10,400 nucleotides of DNA from Lachnospiraceae bacterium (GTDB lineage: Bacteria; Bacillota_A; Clostridia; Lachnospirales; Lachnospiraceae). The stretch is taken from NCBI GenBank assembly GCA_017464045.1, contig JAFUEG010000156.1, positions 1 to 10,400 of the forward strand, in the 5' to 3' direction. The notes beneath the pieces were generated by a model. That model did not search any database, was not told where the DNA came from, and was given only the letters and a program-made list of their open reading frames with translations. This document shows, piece after piece, positions 1 through 6,477 of the stretch; the stretch's first letter is position 1; every line of letters starts with the position of its first letter. The position numbers and the translations under genes were made by a program.

Positions 1-2
1 CA

Positions 3-695
3 AGTGAAAAATGGAATATAATTCTACCTATAACAGATGATCAGGCGGCATCTATTAATTCGGTATATAATGAAGAAGGAGCAAGACTTAATTTTAAAAT
101 AAACAATTCATCGTATAATATTAGTATGCCGTTTGATATAATAAACAGTTCAGACGGGAAATATCTTAATATATCGTTAGATAAATATATGCTTAACTTT
201 ATGTCTGAAAGATTTGTTACTGTTGAGATAATTCTTGAGGGAGATTCCGGACTTAAGGTACCCGTATCTGCAATCACTAAGAAGGAAGTATTTCAGATAC
301 CGGTTTCATTTCTTTCAGGTGGTGGAAATCAAAGCAGCAACATAAAACTTAATGTTCAGGTTATGGGGGAAGACAATGAAGTAACCATAAAGCAGGTTAC
401 ACCTATTATCTATATGACAGATGATGAATATTGTTATGTTGATCCTCTTGCATTTGATGATACAGATGTAATACTCAATATTGATACCAATGAAAGTCTG
501 GCTGTATCGCTTATACCAAGAATCAGTATAGATGGTGTATATTCTGCAAATCGTGGAATAGCTGAATTTAGGATGGTAACCATATTAAAAACAATAGATG
601 ATTTTGCACTTGTAAAAAGTGATGAATGGTTAAATATATATGATAATATAATTCTTGATTCATCAAAAGTACATGAAAATCAGATAATATATTAA
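3..695 (+). CDS. HlyD-like efflux adaptor protein, C-terminal part (5' end outside window)
   Basis: The frame is open from base 3 with no stop and enters the window in mid-protein, so the ATG at 126 is internal and only about 230 C-terminal residues are visible. The segment is beta-rich, without membrane spans. The C-terminal stretch reads like the last barrel and membrane-proximal domain of HlyD/RND-type adaptor proteins: a DGVYSANRGIAEF run, then a repeat-like block ending in YDNIILDSSKV and a final IIY. From memory, Lachnospiraceae often carry an HlyD-like protein just before yggS and sepF; the N-terminal membrane anchor and hairpin that would confirm this are not in the window. No transporter partner is visible. 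It ends 14 bases before yggS, so the two are probably co-transcribed. Assignment is moderate: a conserved envelope protein is certain, the efflux role is inferred. Confidence 0.65.
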   Translation, partial: SEKWNIILPITDDQAASINSVYNEEGARLNFKINNSSYNISMPFDIINSSDGKYLNISLDKYMLNFMSERFVTVEIILEGDSGLKVPVSAITKKEVFQIPVSFLSGGGNQSSNIKLNVQVMGEDNEVTIKQVTPIIYMTDDEYCYVDPLAFDDTDVILNIDTNESLAVSLIPRISIDGVYSANRGIAEFRMVTILKTIDDFALVKSDEWLNIYDNIILDSSKVHENQIIY

Positions 696-709
696 GGCGG
701 TGTGAATAT

Positions 710-1402
710 ATGCTAAAAGATAATCTTGATAATGTAACATCAAATATAAAAACAGCTTGTGATAAAGTGGGAAGGAATGTTAATGAAGTCACTTTAATAG
801 CTGTAAGTAAAACAAAACCATTATCTGACATAGAAGAATTAATGACATATGGTGTAATTGAATATGGAGAAAACAAGGTGCAGGAATTATGTGAAAAGTT
901 TGAAAATATTTCTAAACCTGTAAATTGGCATCTTATAGGGCATCTTCAGACTAATAAAGTAAAATACATTATTGATAAGGTTTGTCTGATTCACTCGGTT
1001 GATTCTGTTCATTTAGCTTCCGAAATTGAAAAACAGGCAGAAAAAAAAGGCGTTGTTGCTAATATTTTGATACAGGTTAATGTTGCTCATGAAGACACAA
1101 AATTTGGCATTGATGAAAATAATATATATGAAATAATCAATGAAATAAAGGAATTTAAGCATGTAAAAGTAAAAGGTCTTATGACCATAGCTCCTTTTGT
1201 TCAAAATCCGGAGGATAATAGGGTATATTTTAGAAAAATGCACCAATTATTACTTGACATAAAATCAAAAAACATTGATAATATTGATATGAGTATACTA
1301 TCTATGGGTATGACCAATGATTATATGGTTGCAATTGAAGAAGGTGCCACTATGGTACGTGTAGGTACAGGTATTTTTGGAGAACGCAATTACAATATAT
1401 AA
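710..1402 (+). CDS. yggS: YggS/YlmE family pyridoxal-phosphate homeostasis protein (PLPBP)
   Basis: At 230 residues it has the normal family length. It is a single-domain TIM-barrel PLP-binding protein with no known enzymatic reaction; the family buffers pyridoxal 5'-phosphate and affects amino-acid and vitamin B6 balance in the cytoplasm. The PLP lysine is K34 in AVSKTKP. Other family signatures are YGENKVQEL (52-60), WHLIGHLQTNK (73-83), HSVDS (95-99), GLMTIAP (156-162), and the phosphate-binding end LSMGMTNDY (197-205) and RVGTGIFG (217-224). The start is supported by AAGGCGG at 694-700, nine bases upstream; this site overlaps the stop codon of the preceding gene, suggesting coupled translation. 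In Gram-positive bacteria the gene (ylmE) typically sits directly before sepF, as here. Confidence 0.95.
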   Translation: MLKDNLDNVTSNIKTACDKVGRNVNEVTLIAVSKTKPLSDIEELMTYGVIEYGENKVQELCEKFENISKPVNWHLIGHLQTNKVKYIIDKVCLIHSVDSVHLASEIEKQAEKKGVVANILIQVNVAHEDTKFGIDENNIYEIINEIKEFKHVKVKGLMTIAPFVQNPEDNRVYFRKMHQLLLDIKSKNIDNIDMSILSMGMTNDYMVAIEEGATMVRVGTGIFGERNYNI

Positions 1403-1442
1403 GTAATTAAAATATAACATTTTATGAGGAGATTATGTAGTT

Positions 1443-2084
1443 ATGGCTAAAGATTCAAGCAAAAGAAGTTTTTTGGATTTCTTTAAAATGAAGGATTTAG
1501 ATGATGATGACGAGTTCGAGGATGACTTGTTTGATGAAGATGATGAGGATGAGTTTGAACCTGTAAAATCTTCAAAAAGCACAGGCTCATATGCCAGAAA
1601 TAAGGTTGCTGAGAAGCCACAGGCTTATTCAAGAACTTCAAGCTATTCGGCATCACAAGTTCAATCCACCGGCAGAACAAACCAGAGTCAACAAAGCTCA
1701 TATGCATCTGCCAGACCACAGGCAAGACCTCAAAACAATAATCTTGTCGATTTTAATACAAACAAACAGCAAAGAACTAATAGTTATAGGGGTGGAAGTG
1801 AAGTGTACGTAATAAAGCCACAGGAAATAAGTGAGTCACAAACTGTTGCAGATTTCCTTAATGCAGGAAAAACTATAGTAATTAATATGGAAGGTCTTGA
1901 ACTGGCACCGGCTCAGAGAATTATAGATTTCATAGGTGGTGCGTGTTATGCGATTGGAGGTTCATTGCAGGCTATTTCAGCAAATATATTTATTGCTGCA
2001 CCTAGTTCTATAGAAGTATCAGGAGATTTAAGGGAAGAGATACTTAATGAAACAACTGTTTCACCTCAGCTTGGACAGTATTAA
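1443..2084 (+). CDS. sepF: Cell division protein SepF
   Basis: SepF binds FtsZ filaments, bundles them and tethers the Z-ring to the membrane. Three parts are visible. Residues 1-18 form a short amphipathic segment (KRSFLDFFKM) expected to be the membrane anchor. Residues 19-120 are a disordered linker, first very acidic (runs of D and E at 19-40) and then rich in S, Q, N and R. Residues 121-197 form the conserved SepF domain, from VYVIKP through TVADFLNAGKTIVINMEGL and DFIGGACYAIGGSLQAIS to the IFIAAP strand. At 213 residues it is longer than the roughly 150-residue Bacillus protein, almost entirely from the linker. GAGGAG at 1426-1431 lies 11 bases before the ATG. It sits between yggS and divIVA, the classical division-cluster position. 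Confidence 0.96.
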   Translation: MAKDSSKRSFLDFFKMKDLDDDDEFEDDLFDEDDEDEFEPVKSSKSTGSYARNKVAEKPQAYSRTSSYSASQVQSTGRTNQSQQSSYASARPQARPQNNNLVDFNTNKQQRTNSYRGGSEVYVIKPQEISESQTVADFLNAGKTIVINMEGLELAPAQRIIDFIGGACYAIGGSLQAISANIFIAAPSSIEVSGDLREEILNETTVSPQLGQY

Positions 2085-2144
2085 TTTATCTGAATATATG
2101 ATTAGAAGGTATAAATATTATTATTACGGGGGATGATTGTAAAA

Positions 2145-3446
2145 ATGCTTACACCGGTTGATATTCAACAAAAGAAATTCAGAACAGGATTGGGATATGA
2201 AAAAAAGGATGTTAATGCTTTTTTTGATATAGTTGCTGATTCTTATGAAAAATTATATCGTTCCAATGCAGAGTTAAAAGAAAAAGTTTTAACTTTAACA
2301 GATGGATTGCAAAATTATAAATCTAAAGAAGCTGAGCTTGAAAAATCAATTATGATAGCTGAAAAAGATTCTGAAGATACTAAATCAAAAGCTCAACAGG
2401 AAGCAAAAAATATTAAGCTTGATGCAAAAAATAAAGCAAAAAATATTTTAGCCGATGCACAAAAGGAACTTGATGAGATTACTCAGAAAATTACAGAGCT
2501 TGAAACACAGTATGCTGCTTATAAATCTAATTTTGTATATTTTATGAAAAAGCAATTTGAGCTTCTTGGAGAGGAAGACTTTGATCCAAAATCATATATA
2601 GATGAAAGATCACTGAAGACTTTAGGAATATCAGCAGGTGGTGGAAGCAGCAGTTCAGCTGATTTTGGTTCTTTTACAGGCGATCCACAGATGCGTGATG
2701 AATCAACTCTTGGTGGTTTTAATGGCGGTGGCGGTTCACTTAGTGCAGAGGATAAAGTTAGTACAAGTGCTGTTTATACATCAAATTTAAGTGCTGGAGA
2801 GAATTTTGTTGATCCATTTAATCCCGACGCTAATAAAAATAATGGAAGATATAATCCTTATGATGGTCGTACTGTTACAGAAAAGAAGAAAGGTGAACCT
2901 GCATTTACTGTAAATAAAGATGGAATGGGAAGTGGTAAGTACTCTTCCAGATCATCTTCAAAAAATAGTCAGGCTAAAAAAACCGGAAGTTCTTCACAGG
3001 CTTCAGAAGGAAAAAACTCTTCGACGGATAAATCTTCTGATAAGAAAGTAGAGCCTGCCCCTAAGACAAAGGATAACGATATTGATAAAGATAAGACAGA
3101 TGCTAAAATAAAGGACATAGTTAATTCTAATTCAGATACAAGTAAAGAAACTAATGTAAATTCAGATAGAAAAGTATCTGATGATAAATTTAAGGATAAT
3201 TCATTAAATCAAGCTGAAGAAAAACCTAAAAAACCTGTTGTAGATAATATATTTACATTTGAAAAGGATATTAAGTCTTCAGCCGAAGCTAAAGCTGATG
3301 AAAATGTTTCAAAAGAGGAAAAAGATACTTCTGATATTCCAACATTGAATTTTGGTGAAGAAGATGTTGAAGTCGAAACAGTAAAAGAAAGCAATCTTAT
3401 AGGCAATAGTGACGATGATGATTCCGATGATTTTGAATTTGTATAA
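2145..3446 (+). CDS. divIVA: DivIVA-family cell pole/septum scaffold protein with long disordered tail
   Basis: DivIVA proteins sense negatively curved membrane and recruit division, growth and chromosome-anchoring partners to septa and poles. The start at 2145 gives MLTPVDIQQKKFRTGLGYEKKDVNAFF, the canonical N-terminal domain with the exposed F-R membrane tip (F12, R13). An in-frame ATG at 2133 is rejected because it abuts the GGGGG ribosome site at 2128-2132. Residues 1-65 are the DivIVA domain and about 66-145 a charged coiled coil. Residues 160-433 are low-complexity: first G/S-rich, then S/K-rich, then alternating K/D/E, ending in a DDDDSDD patch and FEFV. At 433 residues it is more than twice the usual 160-230. 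The tail has no recognised domain; it may bind partners or be phosphorylated, which is inference. It follows sepF directly; the usual intervening ylmH is missing. Confidence 0.93.
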   Translation: MLTPVDIQQKKFRTGLGYEKKDVNAFFDIVADSYEKLYRSNAELKEKVLTLTDGLQNYKSKEAELEKSIMIAEKDSEDTKSKAQQEAKNIKLDAKNKAKNILADAQKELDEITQKITELETQYAAYKSNFVYFMKKQFELLGEEDFDPKSYIDERSLKTLGISAGGGSSSSADFGSFTGDPQMRDESTLGGFNGGGGSLSAEDKVSTSAVYTSNLSAGENFVDPFNPDANKNNGRYNPYDGRTVTEKKKGEPAFTVNKDGMGSGKYSSRSSSKNSQAKKTGSSSQASEGKNSSTDKSSDKKVEPAPKTKDNDIDKDKTDAKIKDIVNSNSDTSKETNVNSDRKVSDDKFKDNSLNQAEEKPKKPVVDNIFTFEKDIKSSAEAKADENVSKEEKDTSDIPTLNFGEEDVEVETVKESNLIGNSDDDDSDDFEFV

Positions 3447-3472
3447 ATAATAATATATGAGGAGAATGTAAT

Positions 3473-4579
3473 ATGTTGATTAAGGATTTAACTGTTCATG
3501 TAGATGGTAAACCTGTATATAACATAACATTCCAAAGTTCTTATGATAATTTGCCAAATTCCGTTGCGGAGCTTGGTTTTACCGGAAAGAAAATATGTAT
3601 AGTATCTGAAACAAATGTAGCATCCATATTTTTGGATGCTATATTAGTTTCATTAGAGTCTTCCGGCAAATTTAGCAAGGTTGTTTCATTTGTATTTAAT
3701 GCCGGTGAAGAAAATAAGAATTTGGATGTTGTTAAAGCGTTGTATGAAAAGCTTATTATAGAAAAGTTTGATAGAAATGATTTACTTATAGCTTTAGGAG
3801 GCGGTGTAACCGGAGATTTAACCGGTTTTGCTGCAGCAACATATCTTAGAGGCATTGATTTTGTTCAGGTTCCAACAAGCCTTTTATCTCAGGTGGATTC
3901 GAGTATAGGTGGAAAAACAGGTGTAGATTTTGCTTCATATAAAAATATGGTTGGTGCTTTTCATATGCCTCGTTTAGTATATATGAATCAAAATTCTTTA
4001 AAAACACTTGATAAAAGACAATTTGTATCAGGAATGGGTGAGGTTATTAAGCACGGGCTTATACTTGATAAAGACTATTATAATTGGCTTAAAGATAATT
4101 TTACAAAAATCAATTCATACGATTATGAAAGCTTATGTGAAGTTGTTTATCGAAGCTGTATGATTAAACGTGCTGTTGTGGAAGAGGATCCGACTGAAAA
4201 AGGTAAAAGAGCACTGCTTAATTTTGGACATACACTTGGACACGCTCTTGAAAAATATATGAATTTTGAATTATTACATGGTGAATGTGTCCTTATAGGC
4301 TCGATTCTTGCTTCTATTATTTCACATAATAAAGGAAATATAAGTAAAGATATACTTGATGATATAGTTTCGACTATTAAAATGTACGAAATTCCTTTAT
4401 TACCTGAAAATATCAATATTGATAGAATTATCGAATATACGAGAAATGATAAAAAGGTAGTAGGAGATAAGATAAAATTTATCCTTCTTAAAGATATTGG
4501 AGATGCTTATATAGACATGGATGTAACATCGGAAGATATGAGAAATGCTTTTACAAAATATATGAGTTTATATAATTAA
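3473..4579 (+). CDS. aroB: 3-dehydroquinate synthase
   Basis: Converts DAHP to 3-dehydroquinate, the second step of the shikimate pathway to aromatic amino acids and folate, using NAD+ and a divalent metal in the cytoplasm. At 368 residues it is the usual length. The NAD-binding loop GGGVTGD is at 109-115, followed by the highly conserved run from YLRGIDFVQVPTSLLSQVDSS to GGKTGVD (124-152). Metal ligands by family pattern are E190 (GMGEVIKHG), H253 (NFGHTLGHALE) and H269 (LLHGE). The C-terminal KKVVGDKIKFILLKDIGDA is also typical. The intact shikimate signature argues against a sugar-phosphate cyclase paralogue such as DOI synthase. GAGGAGA at 3459-3465 is seven bases upstream of the ATG. Its place between divIVA and lspA joins amino-acid synthesis to a division cluster; no other aro gene is in the window. 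Confidence 0.95.
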   Translation: MLIKDLTVHVDGKPVYNITFQSSYDNLPNSVAELGFTGKKICIVSETNVASIFLDAILVSLESSGKFSKVVSFVFNAGEENKNLDVVKALYEKLIIEKFDRNDLLIALGGGVTGDLTGFAAATYLRGIDFVQVPTSLLSQVDSSIGGKTGVDFASYKNMVGAFHMPRLVYMNQNSLKTLDKRQFVSGMGEVIKHGLILDKDYYNWLKDNFTKINSYDYESLCEVVYRSCMIKRAVVEEDPTEKGKRALLNFGHTLGHALEKYMNFELLHGECVLIGSILASIISHNKGNISKDILDDIVSTIKMYEIPLLPENINIDRIIEYTRNDKKVVGDKIKFILLKDIGDAYIDMDVTSEDMRNAFTKYMSLYN

Positions 4580-4703
4580 TTATTTAAATAATACGAATTT
4601 AAAAGTATTACTCATTATATAAATATAATGCAAAACAAGATATATTAAAATAATATTAATCTAAAAAGTATATTTAAAAATGATTACATGGGAATATGGT
4701 TAT

Positions 4704-5291
4704 ATGAAAGAAAAAAATATAAAGATTATGGTACTTCCCATAATATTTGTGGCTTTACTTACATCATTGGATCAATTTACCAAATTCATCATAAGAAGCA
4801 AGTTTAAGCTATATGAATCAAAGGAAGTAATAAAGAACACATTTGCAATCACATATATTCAAAATAAGGGTGCAGCCTGGGGTGTAATGCAGGGAAAAAG
4901 AGTTTTATTTTTGATACTTACATTTTTGGTTGTAATAGGATGCTTTTATATTTTATACAATATAATTAATAACCGTAAATATATTATGTTAACAATATGC
5001 GTTATTTTTCTTATTTCAGGTGCTGTAGGTAATATGATTGACAGGTTTAAGTTTGGATATGTAGTTGATTTCTTTGATTTTAAATTAATTGATTTTCCGG
5101 TTTTTAATGTTGCAGATATATATGTAACTGTAAGTATGTTCGTAATTCTTTTTCTAATGATATTTTTGTATAAAGATGATGATTTTGATGAGATTTTAGG
5201 ACGAAAGAAAAGTGAGGTTGAAACTCATGAAGTAACAGTTATTGAAGAAAATGATGAAAATTTAGCAGATAATTCAATGAAGAATAAATAA
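4704..5291 (+). CDS. lspA: Lipoprotein signal peptidase (signal peptidase II)
   Basis: Membrane aspartic protease that removes the signal peptide from diacylglyceryl-modified prolipoproteins. Four hydrophobic segments lie at about residues 7-22, 66-86, 94-108 and 139-156. Conserved pieces are the SLDQFTK motif (D23), YIQNKGAAWG (N53), GNMIDR with catalytic D113, and FNVADIYVT with catalytic D138. The frame is also open from an ATG at 4680, but that start has no ribosome site and would add MITWEYGY before the membrane segment. ATG 4704 has GGGA at 4690-4693 about ten bases upstream and gives the typical MKEKN start, so it is preferred; the ribosome site is weak. The 195 residues include a charged tail of about 38 residues not usual for the family. 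The 124-base AT-rich gap after aroB contains no clear terminator or promoter. Confidence 0.94.
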   Translation: MKEKNIKIMVLPIIFVALLTSLDQFTKFIIRSKFKLYESKEVIKNTFAITYIQNKGAAWGVMQGKRVLFLILTFLVVIGCFYILYNIINNRKYIMLTICVIFLISGAVGNMIDRFKFGYVVDFFDFKLIDFPVFNVADIYVTVSMFVILFLMIFLYKDDDFDEILGRKKSEVETHEVTVIEENDENLADNSMKNK

Positions 5292-5349
5292 TATATGCAT
5301 TACTAAGAACGATGATAGTGATTTAGGATAATGTAGGGATTAAGTCAAT

Positions 5350-6288
5350 ATGGAAGATTTAAGAATAATAACTGATGAAAATTATAATGAGCTTTTTGGT
5401 AACAGAATAGATAAATTCCTTTCTGATGAGTTATCCGATTATTCCAGGGCATATATCCAGAAATTAATTGAAAATGGTTGTATAACCGTCAATTCTAAGC
5501 CTGTTAAGGCAAATTATAAAATAAAATCCGGTGATATAATAGACATTGATATACCTGAGCCGGAAATAGTCGAGATTATTCCAAAGAATATACCCATTAA
5601 TATTGTGTATGAGGATAAGGATATTATCATCGTTGACAAACCTAAGGGAATGGTTGTTCATCCGGCACCCGGACACTTTGATGATACGCTTGTAAATGCA
5701 CTTATGTATCATTGTAAGGATTTATCGACCATAAACGGCGTTATGAGGCCGGGAATCGTCCATAGAATCGATATGGATACTTCAGGACTATTATTGGTAT
5801 GTAAAAATGATACCTCACATAGAATCATGGCTGATAAATTCAAAATACACGATATCAATAGAGTTTATACAGCAATATGCTATAATCATTTTAACGAAAC
5901 TGATGGTACAATCGATAAACCTATTGCCAGACATAAAACAGATCGTAAAAAGATGGCGGTTGATCCAAAGGGCAGAAGAGCCGTTACACATTATCATGTA
6001 ATAAAAAATCTTAAGGATAATATGTCCTTAATTGAATGTAAGCTTGAAACCGGACGTACACATCAGATAAGGGTTCATATGGCGAGTATTAATCATTCTT
6101 TGCTTGGAGATGAAGTATACGGAACCAAATCAAAGAAATTTAATTTAAACGGTCAGGTTTTACATGCCGGAGTTCTTGGATTTAATCATCCGATAACAAA
6201 TGAATATATGGAATTTAAATCAGAGCTTCCGGAATATTTTAATAAAATTTTAAATGTGCTTGATGATTCATCATTACCAAACGCATAA
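5350..6288 (+). CDS. rluD: RluA/RluD-family 23S rRNA pseudouridine synthase
   Basis: Isomerises specific uridines in 23S rRNA, probably in the helix 69 region if it is a true RluD orthologue. Residues about 17-75 form an S4 RNA-binding domain (IDKFLSDELSDYSRAYIQKLI, then CITVNSKPVKANYKIKSGD). The catalytic domain follows, with DIIIVDKPKGMVVHPAPG (91-108), the active-site block GIVHRIDMDTSGLLLV with catalytic D141, and LETGRTHQIRVHM (232-244). The family usually has L-D after H-R; here it is I-D. At 312 residues it is full length. AGGGA lies about ten bases before the ATG. The gene commonly follows lspA in Firmicutes, as here, 58 bases downstream. Its stop codon lies inside the left arm of the following terminator. 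RluD is favoured over RluA/RluC by the S4 domain and context, but the exact target site cannot be read from sequence. Confidence 0.92.
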   Translation: MEDLRIITDENYNELFGNRIDKFLSDELSDYSRAYIQKLIENGCITVNSKPVKANYKIKSGDIIDIDIPEPEIVEIIPKNIPINIVYEDKDIIIVDKPKGMVVHPAPGHFDDTLVNALMYHCKDLSTINGVMRPGIVHRIDMDTSGLLLVCKNDTSHRIMADKFKIHDINRVYTAICYNHFNETDGTIDKPIARHKTDRKKMAVDPKGRRAVTHYHVIKNLKDNMSLIECKLETGRTHQIRVHMASINHSLLGDEVYGTKSKKFNLNGQVLHAGVLGFNHPITNEYMEFKSELPEYFNKILNVLDDSSLPNA

Positions 6289-6322
6289 CACAAATTACAA
6301 AAATGTGTTATGCGTATTTTTG
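6281..6322 (+). terminator. Rho-independent terminator closing the division operon
   Basis: The arms ACGCATAACACA (6281-6292) and TGTGTTATGCGT (6304-6315) pair perfectly over 12 bp around an 11-base loop and are followed by ATTTTTG. The left arm contains the rluD stop codon, so a translating ribosome would sit on the hairpin until it terminates. A second, weaker AT pairing, TTTTTGAT (6317-6324) with ATCAAAAA (6332-6339), uses the U tract itself. Confidence 0.9.
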
Positions 6323-6364
6323 ATTAAAAACATCAAAAAAAATTAGATTTTATGCGGGTTTTCC

Positions 6365-6393
6365 TTGACAAGAGGAGTGCAATATGATATATT
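6365..6393 (+). promoter_or_regulatory. Sigma-A promoter of the recombinase gene
   Basis: A perfect -35 box TTGACA (6365-6370) is separated by exactly 17 bases from TATATT (6388-6393), five of six matches to the -10 consensus. Predicted transcription starts near 6400, leaving a leader of about 78 bases before the ATG at 6478. It lies directly after the rluD terminator, so the recombinase is transcribed independently of the division operon. Confidence 0.75.
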
Positions 6394-6407
6394 AAAAGTA
6401 ATCCAAT

Positions 6408-6435
6408 TATTCGCAAAACTCAGGTTTTACGAAAA
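6408..6435. other. Candidate Xer recombination (dif-like) site upstream of the recombinase gene
   Basis: Two 11-base arms, TATTCGCAAAA (6408-6418) and TTTTACGAAAA (6425-6435), flank the 6-base centre CTCAGG (6419-6424). The right arm reverse-complemented is TTTTCGTAAAA, matching the left arm at 9 of 11 positions. The 11-6-11 layout is that of dif sites bound by tyrosine recombinases. In streptococci and lactococci the single-recombinase site difSL lies next to xerS, and the family of the adjacent gene fits. The alternative is that this is simply a hairpin in the mRNA leader, since the same bases can fold as RNA. There is no experimental or comparative support within the window. Confidence 0.5.
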
Positions 6436-6457
6436 GATGTGCACGGAAAAACGTGGT

Positions 6458-6474
6458 AGTACTAAGGAGGTACT
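6458..6474 (+). promoter_or_regulatory. Ribosome-site-in-loop hairpin before the recombinase start
   Basis: AGTAC (6458-6462) pairs with GTACT (6470-6474) around the 7-base loop TAAGGAG. The Shine-Dalgarno AAGGAGG (6464-6470) therefore lies mostly in the loop, with its last G in the stem, seven bases before the ATG at 6478. A smaller stem, CACG (6442-6445) with CGTG (6452-6455), precedes it. Such a fold could either present or limit the ribosome site. The stem is only 5 bp, so a regulatory effect is speculative. Confidence 0.4.
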
Positions 6475-6477
6475 CTT

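Noticed and set aside
568..876. Reverse-strand open frame across the HlyD-like gene end and the start of yggS (about 100 codons)
   Set aside because: It overlaps two well-supported genes, has no family resemblance and no ribosome site; a shadow of coding sequence. The same applies to the other antisense or out-of-phase frames inside known genes.
1435..1440. ATG directly followed by a stop (ATGTAG) between the sepF ribosome site and its start; a similar ATGTAA at 3465-3470 before aroB
   Set aside because: Start-stop elements can affect translation, but both lie zero to three bases from the Shine-Dalgarno, too close for efficient initiation, and such triplets are frequent in AT-rich leaders.
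4613..4630. CATTATA / TATAATG inverted repeat and a TATAAT after aroB, as terminator or promoter for lspA
   Set aside because: The stem is almost all A-T with no T tract after it. TATAAT (4624-4629) has neither a -35 box at the proper distance nor a TGn extension.
4680..4703. Upstream start for lspA
   Set aside because: No ribosome site precedes it, and the added residues do not resemble the family's N-terminus; ATG 4704 fits better.
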